Origin: Bradyrhizobium semiaridum
GTDB lineage: Bacteria > Pseudomonadota > Alphaproteobacteria > Rhizobiales > Xanthobacteraceae
DNA length: 64,000 nucleotides
Assembly (NCBI RefSeq): GCF_020329505.1
Contig: NZ_JAGKJJ010000025.1
Span: forward strand, 35,695-99,694
Reading direction: 5' to 3'
Numbering within the stretch: position 1 is the stretch's first letter; the number at the start of each line of letters is the position of its first letter. The notes under the pieces are model-generated. The model did not search any database. It had not been told where the DNA came from and saw only the letters and a program-made list of their open reading frames with translations. The position numbers and the translations under genes were made by a program. Shown here piece by piece: positions 8,405 to 17,902 of this stretch.

Positions 8405-10173
8405 GCGCCAGCGACAACATGATCCCGGCGCCCGCGGTACGCTCGAGGCCGCTGATCGTCCGCCATCTGCCGTACTTCATCGGCGCCGCCGCGCTGGTGA
8501 CGCTGGCCGCCGGCATGCGGTTCGACGGCTACGTGCTCAACATCCTGCTGCAGGCCACCACGTTCTCGATCGCGGTGTTCGGGCTGTCGGTCGTGCTCGG
8601 CCTGTGCGGCCAGATCAACCTGGCGCAGGCCGCGTTCTTCGGCTTCGGCGCCTATGCCGTCGGCCTCGGCACCGCCGATCTGCATCTGAACTTCTGGCTC
8701 TGCCTGGCCGGGGCCTGCGCGATCACGCTGGTCGCCGGCGCGTTCCTCGGCATGTCGACGCTGAGGCTCGGCGGCCATTATTTGGCGATGGTGACGATCT
8801 CGTTCCAGCAGATCGTGACGCTGGTGATGATCAATGCGATCGGCCTGACCCACGGGCCGGACGGTGTCGCCAATATTCGCCGGCCCGAGCTGTTCCAGTC
8901 CTCGCAGAGCTATCTTGCCTTCTGCGTCGCGATGCTCGCGATCGTCGGCTACATCGTCTGGCATCTGCCGGACACCAAGCTCGGCCGCGCCATGCGCGCG
9001 GTGCGCGACAATGAGCTCGCGGCCGGCGTCAACGGCATCGACGTGTTCCGCACCAAGATCTACGCCTTCGGGATCTGCGCGCTGCTCGGCGGCCTCGCCG
9101 GTGGGCTGTTCGCCGGCGGCTTCGCCTATGTCAGCCCGGACCAGTTCTCGTTCGCGGAATCGATCGTGTTCCTGACCATGTCGCTGCTCGGCGGCGTGGC
9201 CTCGCCGATCGGCTCGGTGATCGGCACCGGGCTCCTGATCCTGATTCCGGAATGGCTGCGCTTCCTCAAGAGCGTGCCGGGACTCTATCTCGCCATCTAC
9301 GGCCTGTTCGTGATCCTGATCATCCGCTTCATGCCCGACGGCATCTGGGGCTTTGTCGCCGACGCCTTCACGCGCTGGCGCGCGCAGACCAAGGCGCCGC
9401 CGGCCGCGGCTGTGCTGCAGCTCAAGCCGGCGACGACGGGCGGTGACATCGTGCTCGAAGTCACCGGGCTCTCGAAGCACTTCGGCGGCCTCAAGGCGGT
9501 CGACGATGTCGACATCGCGGTGAAGCGCGGCAGCGTGCACGCGCTGATCGGGCCCAACGGCTCGGGCAAGACCACGACGCTCAACGTCTTGTCCGGCCTC
9601 TACAAGGCGACCTCGGGCCGGATCGTGCTCGACGGCACCGACATCACCAGCATGGCGCCGCACCAGCGCACCGCCGCGGGTCTCGGGCGCACGTTCCAGA
9701 ACATCCGCCTGTTCCGCTCGATGACGGCGCTCGAAAACGTCGAGATCGGCGCCGAGCGGCCCGGCAACACCATGGTCGGGAAGGGTGATGACGCGCTGAC
9801 CGAGCGGGCGATGGAGGCGCTGACCTTCGTCGGCCTCGGCAACCGCGCCAACGAATTGATCTCGAGCTTCTCCTACGGCCACCAGCGGCTGATCGAGATC
9901 GCCCGCGCGCTGGCGTCGAACCCGACGCTGCTGCTGCTCGACGAGCCGGCAGCGGGCCTCAACTCGACCGAGAAGCTCGAGCTGCATGAGCTGCTCAAGC
10001 GCATCGCCGCCCAAGGCCTCACCATCCTGATCATCGATCACGACATGACGCTGGTCTCGGAAGCCGCCCAGCACATCACCGTGCTGAATTTCGGTCGCCG
10101 CATCGCGGACGGCGAATCGATGGCGGTGCTGCGCCATCCCGACGTCGTCTCCGCCTATCTCGGGAGCGAATGA
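8401..10173 (+). CDS. Fused LivM permease and LivG ATPase
   Basis: One 590-codon frame encodes two subunits that are usually separate. Residues about 25-320 are a LivM-type permease (GLCGQINLAQAAFFGFGAYA, GVASPIGSVIGTGLLILIPEW). A short Ala/Pro/Lys linker (about 325-348) joins an ABC ATPase of the LivG type (about 350-590) with Walker A GPNGSGKT (384-391), a degenerate signature FSYGHQRLIEIA, Walker B LLLLDEP and the switch histidine in IIDHDM. Both halves look intact. The start overlaps livH by 4 bp and the end overlaps livF. LivM-LivG fusions occur in rhizobial importers, so this is probably natural. Confidence 0.92.
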   Translation: MSASDNMIPAPAVRSRPLIVRHLPYFIGAAALVTLAAGMRFDGYVLNILLQATTFSIAVFGLSVVLGLCGQINLAQAAFFGFGAYAVGLGTADLHLNFWLCLAGACAITLVAGAFLGMSTLRLGGHYLAMVTISFQQIVTLVMINAIGLTHGPDGVANIRRPELFQSSQSYLAFCVAMLAIVGYIVWHLPDTKLGRAMRAVRDNELAAGVNGIDVFRTKIYAFGICALLGGLAGGLFAGGFAYVSPDQFSFAESIVFLTMSLLGGVASPIGSVIGTGLLILIPEWLRFLKSVPGLYLAIYGLFVILIIRFMPDGIWGFVADAFTRWRAQTKAPPAAAVLQLKPATTGGDIVLEVTGLSKHFGGLKAVDDVDIAVKRGSVHALIGPNGSGKTTTLNVLSGLYKATSGRIVLDGTDITSMAPHQRTAAGLGRTFQNIRLFRSMTALENVEIGAERPGNTMVGKGDDALTERAMEALTFVGLGNRANELISSFSYGHQRLIEIARALASNPTLLLLDEPAAGLNSTEKLELHELLKRIAAQGLTILIIDHDMTLVSEAAQHITVLNFGRRIADGESMAVLRHPDVVSAYLGSE

Positions 10174-10901
10174 TGCCGCTGCTCGAAATCCGCAATCTCG
10201 TGGTCCGCTACGGCGAGATCGAGGCGCTGCGCGGCGTCACCATCGCGGTGGAGCAGGGCCAGGTGGTCACGCTGCTGGGTGCCAACGGCGCCGGCAAGTC
10301 GACCACGCTGCGCGCAATAAGCGGACTCGCCAAACCGGCCTCCGGCGACATCATATTCGACGGTCACTCGATCGCCGGCCTCGGGCCTGAGGCGATCGTG
10401 CGGCTCGGCATCTCGCACGTGCCGGAAGGCCGCCGCGTATTCCCGGGCCTCACCGTGAAGGAGAACATCATGCTCGGGGCGTCGAACCGGAAGGTCCCGG
10501 CATCGCAGATCTCGCGCGAGGCCGACGCGATGTTCGACCTGTTCCCGGATATCCGCGCCTTCTCCAATGCGCTGGGCTGGACGCTGTCCGGCGGCCAGTT
10601 GCAGATGGTCGCGGTCGCGCGCGGCCTGATGGCCAAGCCGAGGCTTTTGCTGCTCGACGAACCCTCGCTCGGCCTCGCGCCGGTCATCGTGCAGGCCGTG
10701 TTCCGGATCATTTCGCAGATCAGGAAGGACACCACGGTCTTGCTCGTCGAGCAAAATGCGCGCATGGGACTTTCAGTCGCCGATCACGGTTTCGTGCTGG
10801 AAACCGGGCGGATCGTGCTGGGCGGCAAGCCCGATGAATTGTGGGGCAACGAAGCCATCGCCGCGGCCTATCTCGGCGGCCACGCCAAAGCCCACGCGTA
10901 A
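10170..10901 (+). CDS. livF: ABC importer ATPase, LivF type
   Basis: This 243-residue ATPase forms the second nucleotide-binding subunit of the importer. Walker A is GANGAGKST, the signature LSGGQLQM is intact, and Walker B is LLLLDEPSLGL followed by an H-loop-region VEQNARM typical of LivF. Two adjacent ATG codons (10170 and 10173) overlap the preceding stop. It closes the transporter block. The dehydrogenase gene starts 36 bp later, so the catabolic genes are likely co-transcribed. Confidence 0.92.
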   Translation: MMPLLEIRNLVVRYGEIEALRGVTIAVEQGQVVTLLGANGAGKSTTLRAISGLAKPASGDIIFDGHSIAGLGPEAIVRLGISHVPEGRRVFPGLTVKENIMLGASNRKVPASQISREADAMFDLFPDIRAFSNALGWTLSGGQLQMVAVARGLMAKPRLLLLDEPSLGLAPVIVQAVFRIISQIRKDTTVLLVEQNARMGLSVADHGFVLETGRIVLGGKPDELWGNEAIAAAYLGGHAKAHA

Positions 10902-10937
10902 CAACGCCCCGTGTCTCATCAAGCGAGCTAGTCTTTC

Positions 10938-12023
10938 ATGGTCACCATCAAGGTCGATAACCTCATCAATTTCGTCTCCGAGGTGTTTTCGCATTCGGAG
11001 TCCTCTCCCGAGGAAGCGAAGCGCATCGCGACCTACCTGACGACCGCGAACCTCACCGGGCATGACAGCCACGGCGTGATCCGCGTGCCTGTCTATATCA
11101 GGTGGAAGAAGATGGGCTCGATCGTGCCGAACCAGACGCCGGAAGTGGTGGTCGACACGCCGTCGCTCGCGGTGGTCGACGGCAAGTATGGCTACGGCCA
11201 GACCGTCACGCCGATCGCGGTGAAGCTCGGCATCGAGAAGTGCAAGAAGGCGGGACTTGCCGCGGTCGCGCTGCGCAACTCCGGCCATCTCGGCCGCGTC
11301 GGTGATTGGGCCGAAATGGCTGCGGCCGAAGGCCTCGTCTCGATCCACTTCGTCACCGCGGCGGGCTCGCTCTTGGTCGCGCCCTATGGCGGCGTGGAGA
11401 AGCGGCTGTCGACGGCGCCGTATTGCGTCGGCGTTCCGCGCCAGGGCCAGGATCCGATCGTGCTCGATTTCGCCACCTCCGTCGTTGCCGAGGGCAAGTG
11501 CCTGGTGGCAAGCCGCGGCGGCAAGAAGCTGCCGCCGGGCGCGCTGGTCGATGCCGACGGCACGCTGAGCGAGGATCCGCACGTGCTGTACGGCCCGTAT
11601 ACGCCGGATGGGCCGCGCGACCACACCAAGGGAACCGGCGCGATCCGCGCCTTCGGCGATCACAAGGGTTCGGGCCTTGCATTCATCTGCGAATTGCTCG
11701 GCGGCGCACTGACCGGCACCGGCGCGACCTCGTCGGACCGCCGCTTCGCCAACGGCATGATGGCGTTCTACATCGATCCCAAGGTGATCGACACCAGCAA
11801 CTTCTTCGATCAGGAAATCACCCGCTACAGCGATTTCATCCGCGCCACCAAGCCGATCGCCGGCACGGATTCCGTGCTGATTCCGGGCGATCCCGAACGG
11901 AAAACCCGCGCCGAGCGCACCAAAAGCGGCATCCCCTTGCCTGACGACACCTGGGCAGCGATAGTCAATACCGCGCGCGAAGTCGGCGTCAGTGAAGTCT
12001 CCATCCAGCGGGCAACCAGCTAA
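10938..12023 (+). CDS. Malate/L-lactate dehydrogenase (Ldh2) family oxidoreductase
   Basis: A 361-residue NAD(P)-dependent oxidoreductase of the Ldh2/MDH2 family, which reduces 2-oxo acids to 2-hydroxy acids or imines to amino acids. Relatives include YiaK 2,3-diketogulonate reductase, AllD and piperideine-2-carboxylate reductase. Family landmarks are GHDSHGVIRVP (about 41-51, catalytic-region H45) and LRNSGHLGRVGDWAE (about 112-126, H117). It sits between the importer and the HpaI-type aldolase, so it probably handles a keto acid of the same pathway. The specific substrate is not determinable. Confidence 0.85.
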   Translation: MVTIKVDNLINFVSEVFSHSESSPEEAKRIATYLTTANLTGHDSHGVIRVPVYIRWKKMGSIVPNQTPEVVVDTPSLAVVDGKYGYGQTVTPIAVKLGIEKCKKAGLAAVALRNSGHLGRVGDWAEMAAAEGLVSIHFVTAAGSLLVAPYGGVEKRLSTAPYCVGVPRQGQDPIVLDFATSVVAEGKCLVASRGGKKLPPGALVDADGTLSEDPHVLYGPYTPDGPRDHTKGTGAIRAFGDHKGSGLAFICELLGGALTGTGATSSDRRFANGMMAFYIDPKVIDTSNFFDQEITRYSDFIRATKPIAGTDSVLIPGDPERKTRAERTKSGIPLPDDTWAAIVNTAREVGVSEVSIQRATS

Positions 12024-12057
12024 GGTCCTCCAAGAAACACAAAAGGAAACGCGATCA

Positions 12058-12834
12058 ATGGCAAACAAGGTCAAGCAGGTCTGGGCGTCGGGCAAGGCGG
12101 TGGTGAACGCGTGGCTCGCGATCCCGTCAGGGTTCTCCGCCGAAGTGATCGCGCAATGCGGCTTCGACAGCGTCACCGTCGACATGCAGCACGGCGTGCA
12201 GGACTATCTGTCGATGGTGCAATGCTTCCAGGCGATGCACGCCCATCCGGTGACGCCGATGGTCCGCGTGCCCTGGAACGAGCCCGGCATCATCGGCAAG
12301 GTGCTCGACGGCGGCGCCTATGGCGTGATCTGCCCGATGGTCAACACGCCGCAGGAAGCCAAGAACCTCGTCTCGTATGCAAAATATCCGCCGAAGGGCG
12401 TGCGCTCCAACGGCCCGATCCGCTCCGGCATGTACGGCTCGGCCGGCAGCTACCAGCAGACTGCCAACGACGAGATCGTGCTGCTGCCGATGATGGAGAC
12501 CAAGACCGCGGTCGAGAACATGGAAGCGATCCTCGACGTCGAGGGCATCGACGGCGTCTATATCGGTCCGTCCGATCTCGGTTTCTCCTACGGCCTGGTG
12601 CCGAAGCTCGACCGCGACGAGCCGGAGATCCTCAAGATCTACGAGAAGATCATCAAGGAGTGCGGCAAGCGCGGCCTCAATCCGGGCATCCACTGCTCCG
12701 GCGCCGAGGGCGCGGTGCGCGCGATCAACATGGGCTTCAAGCTCGTGACGCTGTCGAACGAGGTCGGCCTGATGCAGACCTACGCCAAGATGCAGGTCAA
12801 CGCGACCCGCGAGAAGTCCGGCGGCAAGGCATAA
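12058..12834 (+). CDS. HpcH/HpaI family class II pyruvate aldolase
   Basis: A 258-residue metal-dependent aldolase that cleaves 2-keto-4-hydroxy acids to pyruvate plus an aldehyde. Active-site residues visible are H45 (DMQHG), R70 (MVRVPW), E147 (METKT) and D173 (PSDLG). The ATG at 12058 fits the family start better than an in-frame one at 11992, which lies inside the preceding gene. It could be the HpaI of homoprotocatechuate breakdown. Its operon with an Ldh2 enzyme and a GarD/UxaA dehydratase instead suggests a GarL-like sugar-acid aldolase. Confidence 0.85.
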   Translation: MANKVKQVWASGKAVVNAWLAIPSGFSAEVIAQCGFDSVTVDMQHGVQDYLSMVQCFQAMHAHPVTPMVRVPWNEPGIIGKVLDGGAYGVICPMVNTPQEAKNLVSYAKYPPKGVRSNGPIRSGMYGSAGSYQQTANDEIVLLPMMETKTAVENMEAILDVEGIDGVYIGPSDLGFSYGLVPKLDRDEPEILKIYEKIIKECGKRGLNPGIHCSGAEGAVRAINMGFKLVTLSNEVGLMQTYAKMQVNATREKSGGKA

Positions 12835-12838
12835 GGAC

Positions 12839-12919
12839 GCGAATAGCGAGTAGTGAATGGCGAATAGGGATTGCCGGTTCGAGTAGTGAGCTATTCGCTA
12901 CTCGCCATTCGCTATTCGC
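12839..12919. repeat. Hairpin repeat, gaatagcgagtag family, copy 1
   Basis: The left arm gcgaatagcgagtagtgaat (continuing ggcgaatag) and the right arm ctattcgctactcgccattc (continuing gctattcgc) are inverted copies of about 29 bp around a 23-bp loop. A second copy lies at 14467-14533, so the pair brackets the dehydratase gene. Confidence 0.8.
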
Positions 12920-12937
12920 CTCCAAAGGAGATTCCAC

Positions 12938-14461
12938 ATGGCCCCGACGCAAGTAATCCGCCTGCATCCTGACGACAGCGTCCTGATTGCGCGCGCGAGC
13001 CTGCCGCCGGGGCTCGAGGTCGCCGACGGCGTCACCACCGTCGATCGCATTCCGGCCGGCCACAAGGTCGCGATCAAGCCGATCGCGATGGGCGAGCCGA
13101 TCAGGCGCTACGGCCAGATCATCGGCTTTGCGACCCAGCCGATCGCGCCTGGCCAGCACGTGCACGTGCAGAATTGCGGCATGGGCGATTTCGCCAAGGA
13201 CTATGCCTATGGCGTCGACGTCAAGCCGGTGCCGAACTTCGATCTGCCGGCGACCTTCGAGGGCATCCGCCGCGCTGACGGCCGCGTCGCGACGCGCAAC
13301 TATATCGGCATCCTCACCTCGGTGAATTGCAGCGCCCATGTCGCGGGCATCGTCGCCGACATGTTCAAGAAGAACCCGTTCACCGGCGAGAATCCGCTCG
13401 CCGACTTCCCCAACGTCGACGGCGTCGTCGCGCTGACCCACAAGACCGGCTGCGGCATGACCCAGGACGAGCCGCTGGCGCTGCTGCGCCGGACGCTCGG
13501 CGGCTACGCGCGGCATGTCAATTTCTCCAACGTCATCGTGCTCGGCCTCGGTTGCGAGGTGAACCAGATCGGCGGCCTGATGGCCGAGCAGAAGCTCGCC
13601 GGCCGGCTGCGCGCGATGGACATCCAGGAGGTGGGCGGCACCCGCAAGACGGTGGAGGCCGGCGTCGCCTTCGTGAAGGAGGCGCTCGCCGACGCCAACA
13701 AGGTCAGGCGCGAGCCTGTGCCGGCGAGCGAATTGACGGTGGCGCTGCAATGCGGCGGCTCCGACGGCTATTCCGGCGTGTCGGCCAATCCGGCGCTCGG
13801 CGCCGCCAGTGATCTCCTGGTGCGGCACGGCGGCACCGTCATCCTGTCGGAGACGCCGGAGACCTACGGCGCCGAACATCTCTTGACCCGGCGTGCCGTC
13901 AGCCGCGAGGTCGGCGAAAAGCTGGTCGGCCTGATGCGCTGGTGGGAGGAATACACCCAGCGCGAAGGCGCCGAGATGAACGCCAATCCGAGCCCCGGCA
14001 ACAAGGCCGGCGGCCTCACCACCATCCTGGAGAAGTCGCTCGGCGCGATGGCCAAGGCCGGCAGCACCAACCTCGTCGATGTGCTGAACTATGCCGAACC
14101 CGTCACCAAGAAGGGCTTCGTGTTCATGGACACGCCCGGCTACGACCCGGTCGCCGCGACCGGGCAGGTCGCAGGCGGCGCCAACCTCGTCTGCTTCACC
14201 ACCGGCCGCGGCAGCGTGTTCGGCTGCAAGCCGGCGCCATCGATCAAGCTCGCCACCAACACGCCGATGTACAAGCGGATGGAAGACGACATGGACGTCA
14301 ATTGCGGCACCATCCTCGACGGCGAGGAGAGCGTGCAGGAATGCGGCCAGCGCATCTTCGACCTCATCCTCAAGACCGCCTCGGGCCAACCGACCAAGAG
14401 CGAGACTTTTGACTTCGGCGGCGCCGAGTTCGCGCCCTGGGTGTTAGGGGCGACGATGTGA
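12938..14461 (+). CDS. Altronate/galactarate dehydratase family protein (UxaA/GarD)
   Basis: This 507-residue sugar-acid dehydratase combines an N-terminal SAF domain (about 8-88, ending HVHVQNCGMGD) with the catalytic UxaA family region (about 105-490: VNCSAHVAGIVAD, THKTGCGMTQDE, LQCGGSDGYSGVSANPA, NANPSPGNKAGGL, FTTGRGSVFGCKPAPSIK). Conserved cysteines and histidines in these motifs bind iron in the family. A strong AAAGGAG lies before the ATG. With the aldolase and dehydrogenase upstream it resembles a dehydratase-aldolase-reductase route for aldarates. The precise sugar acid is unknown. Confidence 0.85.
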   Translation: MAPTQVIRLHPDDSVLIARASLPPGLEVADGVTTVDRIPAGHKVAIKPIAMGEPIRRYGQIIGFATQPIAPGQHVHVQNCGMGDFAKDYAYGVDVKPVPNFDLPATFEGIRRADGRVATRNYIGILTSVNCSAHVAGIVADMFKKNPFTGENPLADFPNVDGVVALTHKTGCGMTQDEPLALLRRTLGGYARHVNFSNVIVLGLGCEVNQIGGLMAEQKLAGRLRAMDIQEVGGTRKTVEAGVAFVKEALADANKVRREPVPASELTVALQCGGSDGYSGVSANPALGAASDLLVRHGGTVILSETPETYGAEHLLTRRAVSREVGEKLVGLMRWWEEYTQREGAEMNANPSPGNKAGGLTTILEKSLGAMAKAGSTNLVDVLNYAEPVTKKGFVFMDTPGYDPVAATGQVAGGANLVCFTTGRGSVFGCKPAPSIKLATNTPMYKRMEDDMDVNCGTILDGEESVQECGQRIFDLILKTASGQPTKSETFDFGGAEFAPWVLGATM

Positions 14462-14466
14462 GAGGG

Positions 14467-14533
14467 GCGAATAGGGAGTAGCGAGTAGCGAATAGGGCAA
14501 GCTCCATTCGCTACTCGCCATTCGCTATTCGCC
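14467..14533. repeat. Hairpin repeat, gaatagcgagtag family, copy 2
   Basis: Arms cgaatagggagtagcgagta (then gcgaatag) and cattcgctactcgccattcg (then ctattcgcc) are inverted around a short loop. The copy differs from that at 12839-12919 in internal bases and loop length, so it is an independent insertion or an older duplicate. Confidence 0.8.
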
Positions 14534-14623
14534 CTCACCTTGGGCACCCCATGCCCTTTGTTAGTGCTTGATGTCGACCGGAACCGGTGTTCTGCTCAAA
14601 AAAGCCGCTGGAGTCCTGGGTCC

Positions 14624-17600
14624 GTGTCGATATCAGTCGCACTGCATCACGTCACGCACTACAGATACGACCGGCCGATCGATCTCGGGCCCCAGACCAT
14701 ACGCCTGCGGCCCGCGCCGCACACCCGGACGCCGATCCTCAGCTATTCGCTCAAGGTGACGCCGGCCAATCACTTCGTGAACTGGCAGCAGGATCCGCAA
14801 GGCAACTGGCTGGCGCGCTACGTTTTCCCGGAGAAGGCGACCGAGCTCAGGGTCGAGGTCGACTTCATCGCCGAGATGACGGTGGTGAACCCGTTCGACT
14901 TCTTCGTCGAGCCCTATGCCAACAGCTTTCCGTTCGACTATTCCGGCGATCTGAAGGCTGAGCTCGCGCCCTATTTGGAAACGGAGGAGCCCGGGCCGCT
15001 GCTTGCGGCTTACCTCAAGGACATTCCGCGCACCGCCGATTCGACCGTCAATTTCCTGGTCGAGCTGAACGCAGAGCTGCAGAAGAAGATCAGCTACGTG
15101 ATCCGCATGGAGACCGGCGTGCAGACGCCGGAAGAGACACTGGCCGCGGGCTCCGGCTCCTGCCGCGACTCGGCGTGGCTGTTGATCCAGACCCTGCGCC
15201 ATCTCGGGCTCGCCGCACGCTTCGTCTCCGGCTACCTGATCCAGCTCCGGCCCGACATCGATCCCGTCGAGGGGCCGCGCGAGGTCGAGAGCGATTTCAC
15301 CGACCTGCATGCCTGGGCCGAGGTCTATCTGCCCGGCGCAGGCTGGATCGGCTTCGACGTCACCTCGGGCATGCTGACCGGCGAGGGGCACATTCCGGTC
15401 TGCGCCGCTCCGCATTACCGGTCGGCAGCGCCGGTGACCGGCACCGCGGGCGTTGCCAATGTCGAGTTCGGCTTCGAGATGAGCGTCAGGCGCATCGGCG
15501 AGGCGCCGCGGATCACGCGGCCGTTTTCGGACGAGTCCTGGGCGCGGCTCGACCGGCTCGGCGAGCAGGTCGATGCCGACCTGACGAAGGAGGACGTGCG
15601 GCTCACCATGGGCGGCGAGCCGACCTTCGTCTCGGTCGACGACCTGGAATCGCCGGAGTGGAACATTGCCGCGGTCGGTCCGACCAAACGCGCGCTGGCC
15701 GACGATCTGATCCGCAAGCTGCGCACGCGCTTCGCGCCCGGCGGCCTGCTGCATTACGGCCAGGGCAAATGGTATCCGGGCGAAAGCCTGCCGCGCTGGG
15801 CCTTCGGCCTCTACTGGCGCAAGGACGGCAAGCCGATCTGGAAAAATGCCGGCCTGATCGCGAGCATCGGCACCGCAAGCAAGGCGGAGATCGCCGACGC
15901 CAAGCGCTTCGCCGAGCACACCGCGAAGCGGCTCGGCCTGAGCGCCGGCCATGTCATGCCCGCCTACGAGGATACTGGCTTCTGGCTGCAGCGCGAGGCC
16001 GGCCTGCCGGCCAATGTCAGTCCTGCCAATTCCAGACTGACCGATCCGGAGGAGCGCGCGCGGCTGGCACGGGTGTTCGACGAGGGGCTGACCACGCCGA
16101 AGGGCTATGTGCTGCCGATCCAGCGCTGGACCCCGCTCGGCGATCGCGTGCCGGCGCGCTGGCGCAGCGAGCACTGGAAGATCCGGCGCAGCCATCTGTT
16201 CCTCGCGCCCGGCGATTCCCCGCTCGGCCTGCGGCTGCCGATCGCCTCGCTCGAGTACGTCCCGCCGGAGGATTATCCCTACATCGTCGAGCAGGATCCG
16301 ATGGCGCCGCGCGATGTGCTGGCGGATGCCGAACTGCGGCAGGCGCTGAAGGAGATTCCCGAGCCGCTGCCGGTGCGCACCGCGATGTCGATCGAGGTAC
16401 GCGACGGCGTGCTCTGCGCCTTCATGCCGCCGGTCGAAAAGGCCGAGGACTACCTCGATTTGATCGCCGCAATCGAGGCGACCGCCGAAGAGCTGCAATT
16501 GCAAGTCCACGTCGAAGGCTACGCGCCGCCGTTCGATCCGCGCCTCGAGGTGATCAAGGTGACGCCCGATCCCGGCGTGATCGAGATCAACGTGCAGCCG
16601 GCGCAGAACTGGCGCGAGGCCGTCGGCATCACGCTCGGCCTCTATGAGGATGCCGCGAAGACGCGGCTCGGGGCCAACCGTTTCCTGATCGACGGCCGGC
16701 ACACCGGCACCGGTGGCGGCAACCACATCGTGGTCGGCGGCAGCAGGCCGGAGGACTCGCCGTTCCTGCGCCGGCCGGATCTGTTGAAGAGCCTCGTGCT
16801 GTACTGGCAGCGCCATCCGTCGCTGTCCTATCTGTTCTCCGGCATGTTCATCGGGCCGACCAGCCAGGCGCCGCGCATCGACGAGGCGCGGCATGACGGG
16901 CTCTATGAACTCGAGATCGCTCTGTCGCACGTGCCGCCGCCGGGCATGGAGGCGCCGCTGTGGCTGGTCGACCGCCTGTTCCGCCACATCCTGGTCGACA
17001 TCACCGGCAACACCCATCGCGCCGAGATCTGCATCGACAAGCTCTACTCGCCCGATGGACCGACCGGCCGGCTTGGCCTGGTCGAATTCCGCGCGCTCGA
17101 AATGCCGCCCGATCCGCGGATGTCACTGGCGCAGCAGCTGTTGATCCGCGCGCTGATCGCAAAACTGTGGCGCGAGCCGCAGCAGGGCCGCTTCGTGCGC
17201 TGGGGCACCGCGCTGCATGACCGCTTCATGCTGCCGCATTTCCTCTGGGAGGATTTTCTCGGCGTGCTCGCCGAGCTCAAGCAATCCGGCTACGAGGTCG
17301 AGCCGGAGTGGTACCAGGCCCAGCTCGAATTCCGCTTTCCGGTGTTCGGCCGCGTCCACCATGGCGGCGTCGCCCTCGAGCTGCGCCAGGCGCTCGAGCC
17401 CTGGCACGTGCTGGGCGAGGAGGGGACCGCGGGCGGCACCGTGCGCTATGTCGATTCCTCGGTCGAGCGGCTGCAAGTCAAGGCGACCGGCTTTGTCGAG
17501 GGCCGCCACATCGTCACCTGCAATGGCAGGCGGATGCCGATGACCGCGACCGGCCGGGGCGGCGAGGCGGTGGCGGGGGTGCGTTTCAAGGCCTGGCAGC

Positions 17601-17884
17601 CCGCCTCCGGCCTGCATCCGACCATTCCCGTCCACGCGCCGCTGACGTTCGATCTGATCGACAGCTGGAACGGCCGCTCGCTCGGCGGCTGCGTCTATCA
17701 CGTCGCCCATCCCGGCGGCCGCAACTACGAGACCAAGCCGGTCAATTCCTATGAGGCCGAGGCGCGTCGGCTGGCGCGCTTCCAGGACCATGGCCACACC
17801 CCCGGCAGGATCGAGCCGCCGCCGGAGGAACGCACAAATGAGTTTCCGCTGACCCTCGACTTGCGCACGCCGCTGCTGCTTTAA
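14624..17884 (+). CDS. Transglutaminase-like protein with DUF2126, first gene of an ATP-grasp/alpha-E cassette
   Basis: The protein has 1086 residues from a GTG at 14624. That start was chosen because family members begin with the beta-rich stretch VALHHVTHYRYDRPI, and the in-frame ATG at 14540 adds unrelated sequence. The N-terminal Bact_transglu_N domain (about 5-95) is followed by a transglutaminase/protease core with a complete triad C180 (GSGSCRD), H229 (LHAW) and D245 (FDVT). The remaining 800 residues are DUF2126, with conserved stretches such as LTMGGEPTFVS, GTGGGNHIVVGG and ITGNTHRAEICIDKL. No signal peptide is seen, so it is probably cytoplasmic. Families of this kind are linked to ATP-grasp ligases in predicted peptide-forming operons. 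The substrate is unknown. Confidence 0.88.
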   Translation: MSISVALHHVTHYRYDRPIDLGPQTIRLRPAPHTRTPILSYSLKVTPANHFVNWQQDPQGNWLARYVFPEKATELRVEVDFIAEMTVVNPFDFFVEPYANSFPFDYSGDLKAELAPYLETEEPGPLLAAYLKDIPRTADSTVNFLVELNAELQKKISYVIRMETGVQTPEETLAAGSGSCRDSAWLLIQTLRHLGLAARFVSGYLIQLRPDIDPVEGPREVESDFTDLHAWAEVYLPGAGWIGFDVTSGMLTGEGHIPVCAAPHYRSAAPVTGTAGVANVEFGFEMSVRRIGEAPRITRPFSDESWARLDRLGEQVDADLTKEDVRLTMGGEPTFVSVDDLESPEWNIAAVGPTKRALADDLIRKLRTRFAPGGLLHYGQGKWYPGESLPRWAFGLYWRKDGKPIWKNAGLIASIGTASKAEIADAKRFAEHTAKRLGLSAGHVMPAYEDTGFWLQREAGLPANVSPANSRLTDPEERARLARVFDEGLTTPKGYVLPIQRWTPLGDRVPARWRSEHWKIRRSHLFLAPGDSPLGLRLPIASLEYVPPEDYPYIVEQDPMAPRDVLADAELRQALKEIPEPLPVRTAMSIEVRDGVLCAFMPPVEKAEDYLDLIAAIEATAEELQLQVHVEGYAPPFDPRLEVIKVTPDPGVIEINVQPAQNWREAVGITLGLYEDAAKTRLGANRFLIDGRHTGTGGGNHIVVGGSRPEDSPFLRRPDLLKSLVLYWQRHPSLSYLFSGMFIGPTSQAPRIDEARHDGLYELEIALSHVPPPGMEAPLWLVDRLFRHILVDITGNTHRAEICIDKLYSPDGPTGRLGLVEFRALEMPPDPRMSLAQQLLIRALIAKLWREPQQGRFVRWGTALHDRFMLPHFLWEDFLGVLAELKQSGYEVEPEWYQAQLEFRFPVFGRVHHGGVALELRQALEPWHVLGEEGTAGGTVRYVDSSVERLQVKATGFVEGRHIVTCNGRRMPMTATGRGGEAVAGVRFKAWQPASGLHPTIPVHAPLTFDLIDSWNGRSLGGCVYHVAHPGGRNYETKPVNSYEAEARRLARFQDHGHTPGRIEPPPEERTNEFPLTLDLRTPLLL

Positions 17885-17902
17885 TCGATTCGAGGGCAGG
17901 GA

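Noticed and set aside
14633..17017. Minus-strand open frame of about 794 codons
   Set aside because: Antisense to the DUF2126 protein, with a composition typical of a third-position GC artefact.
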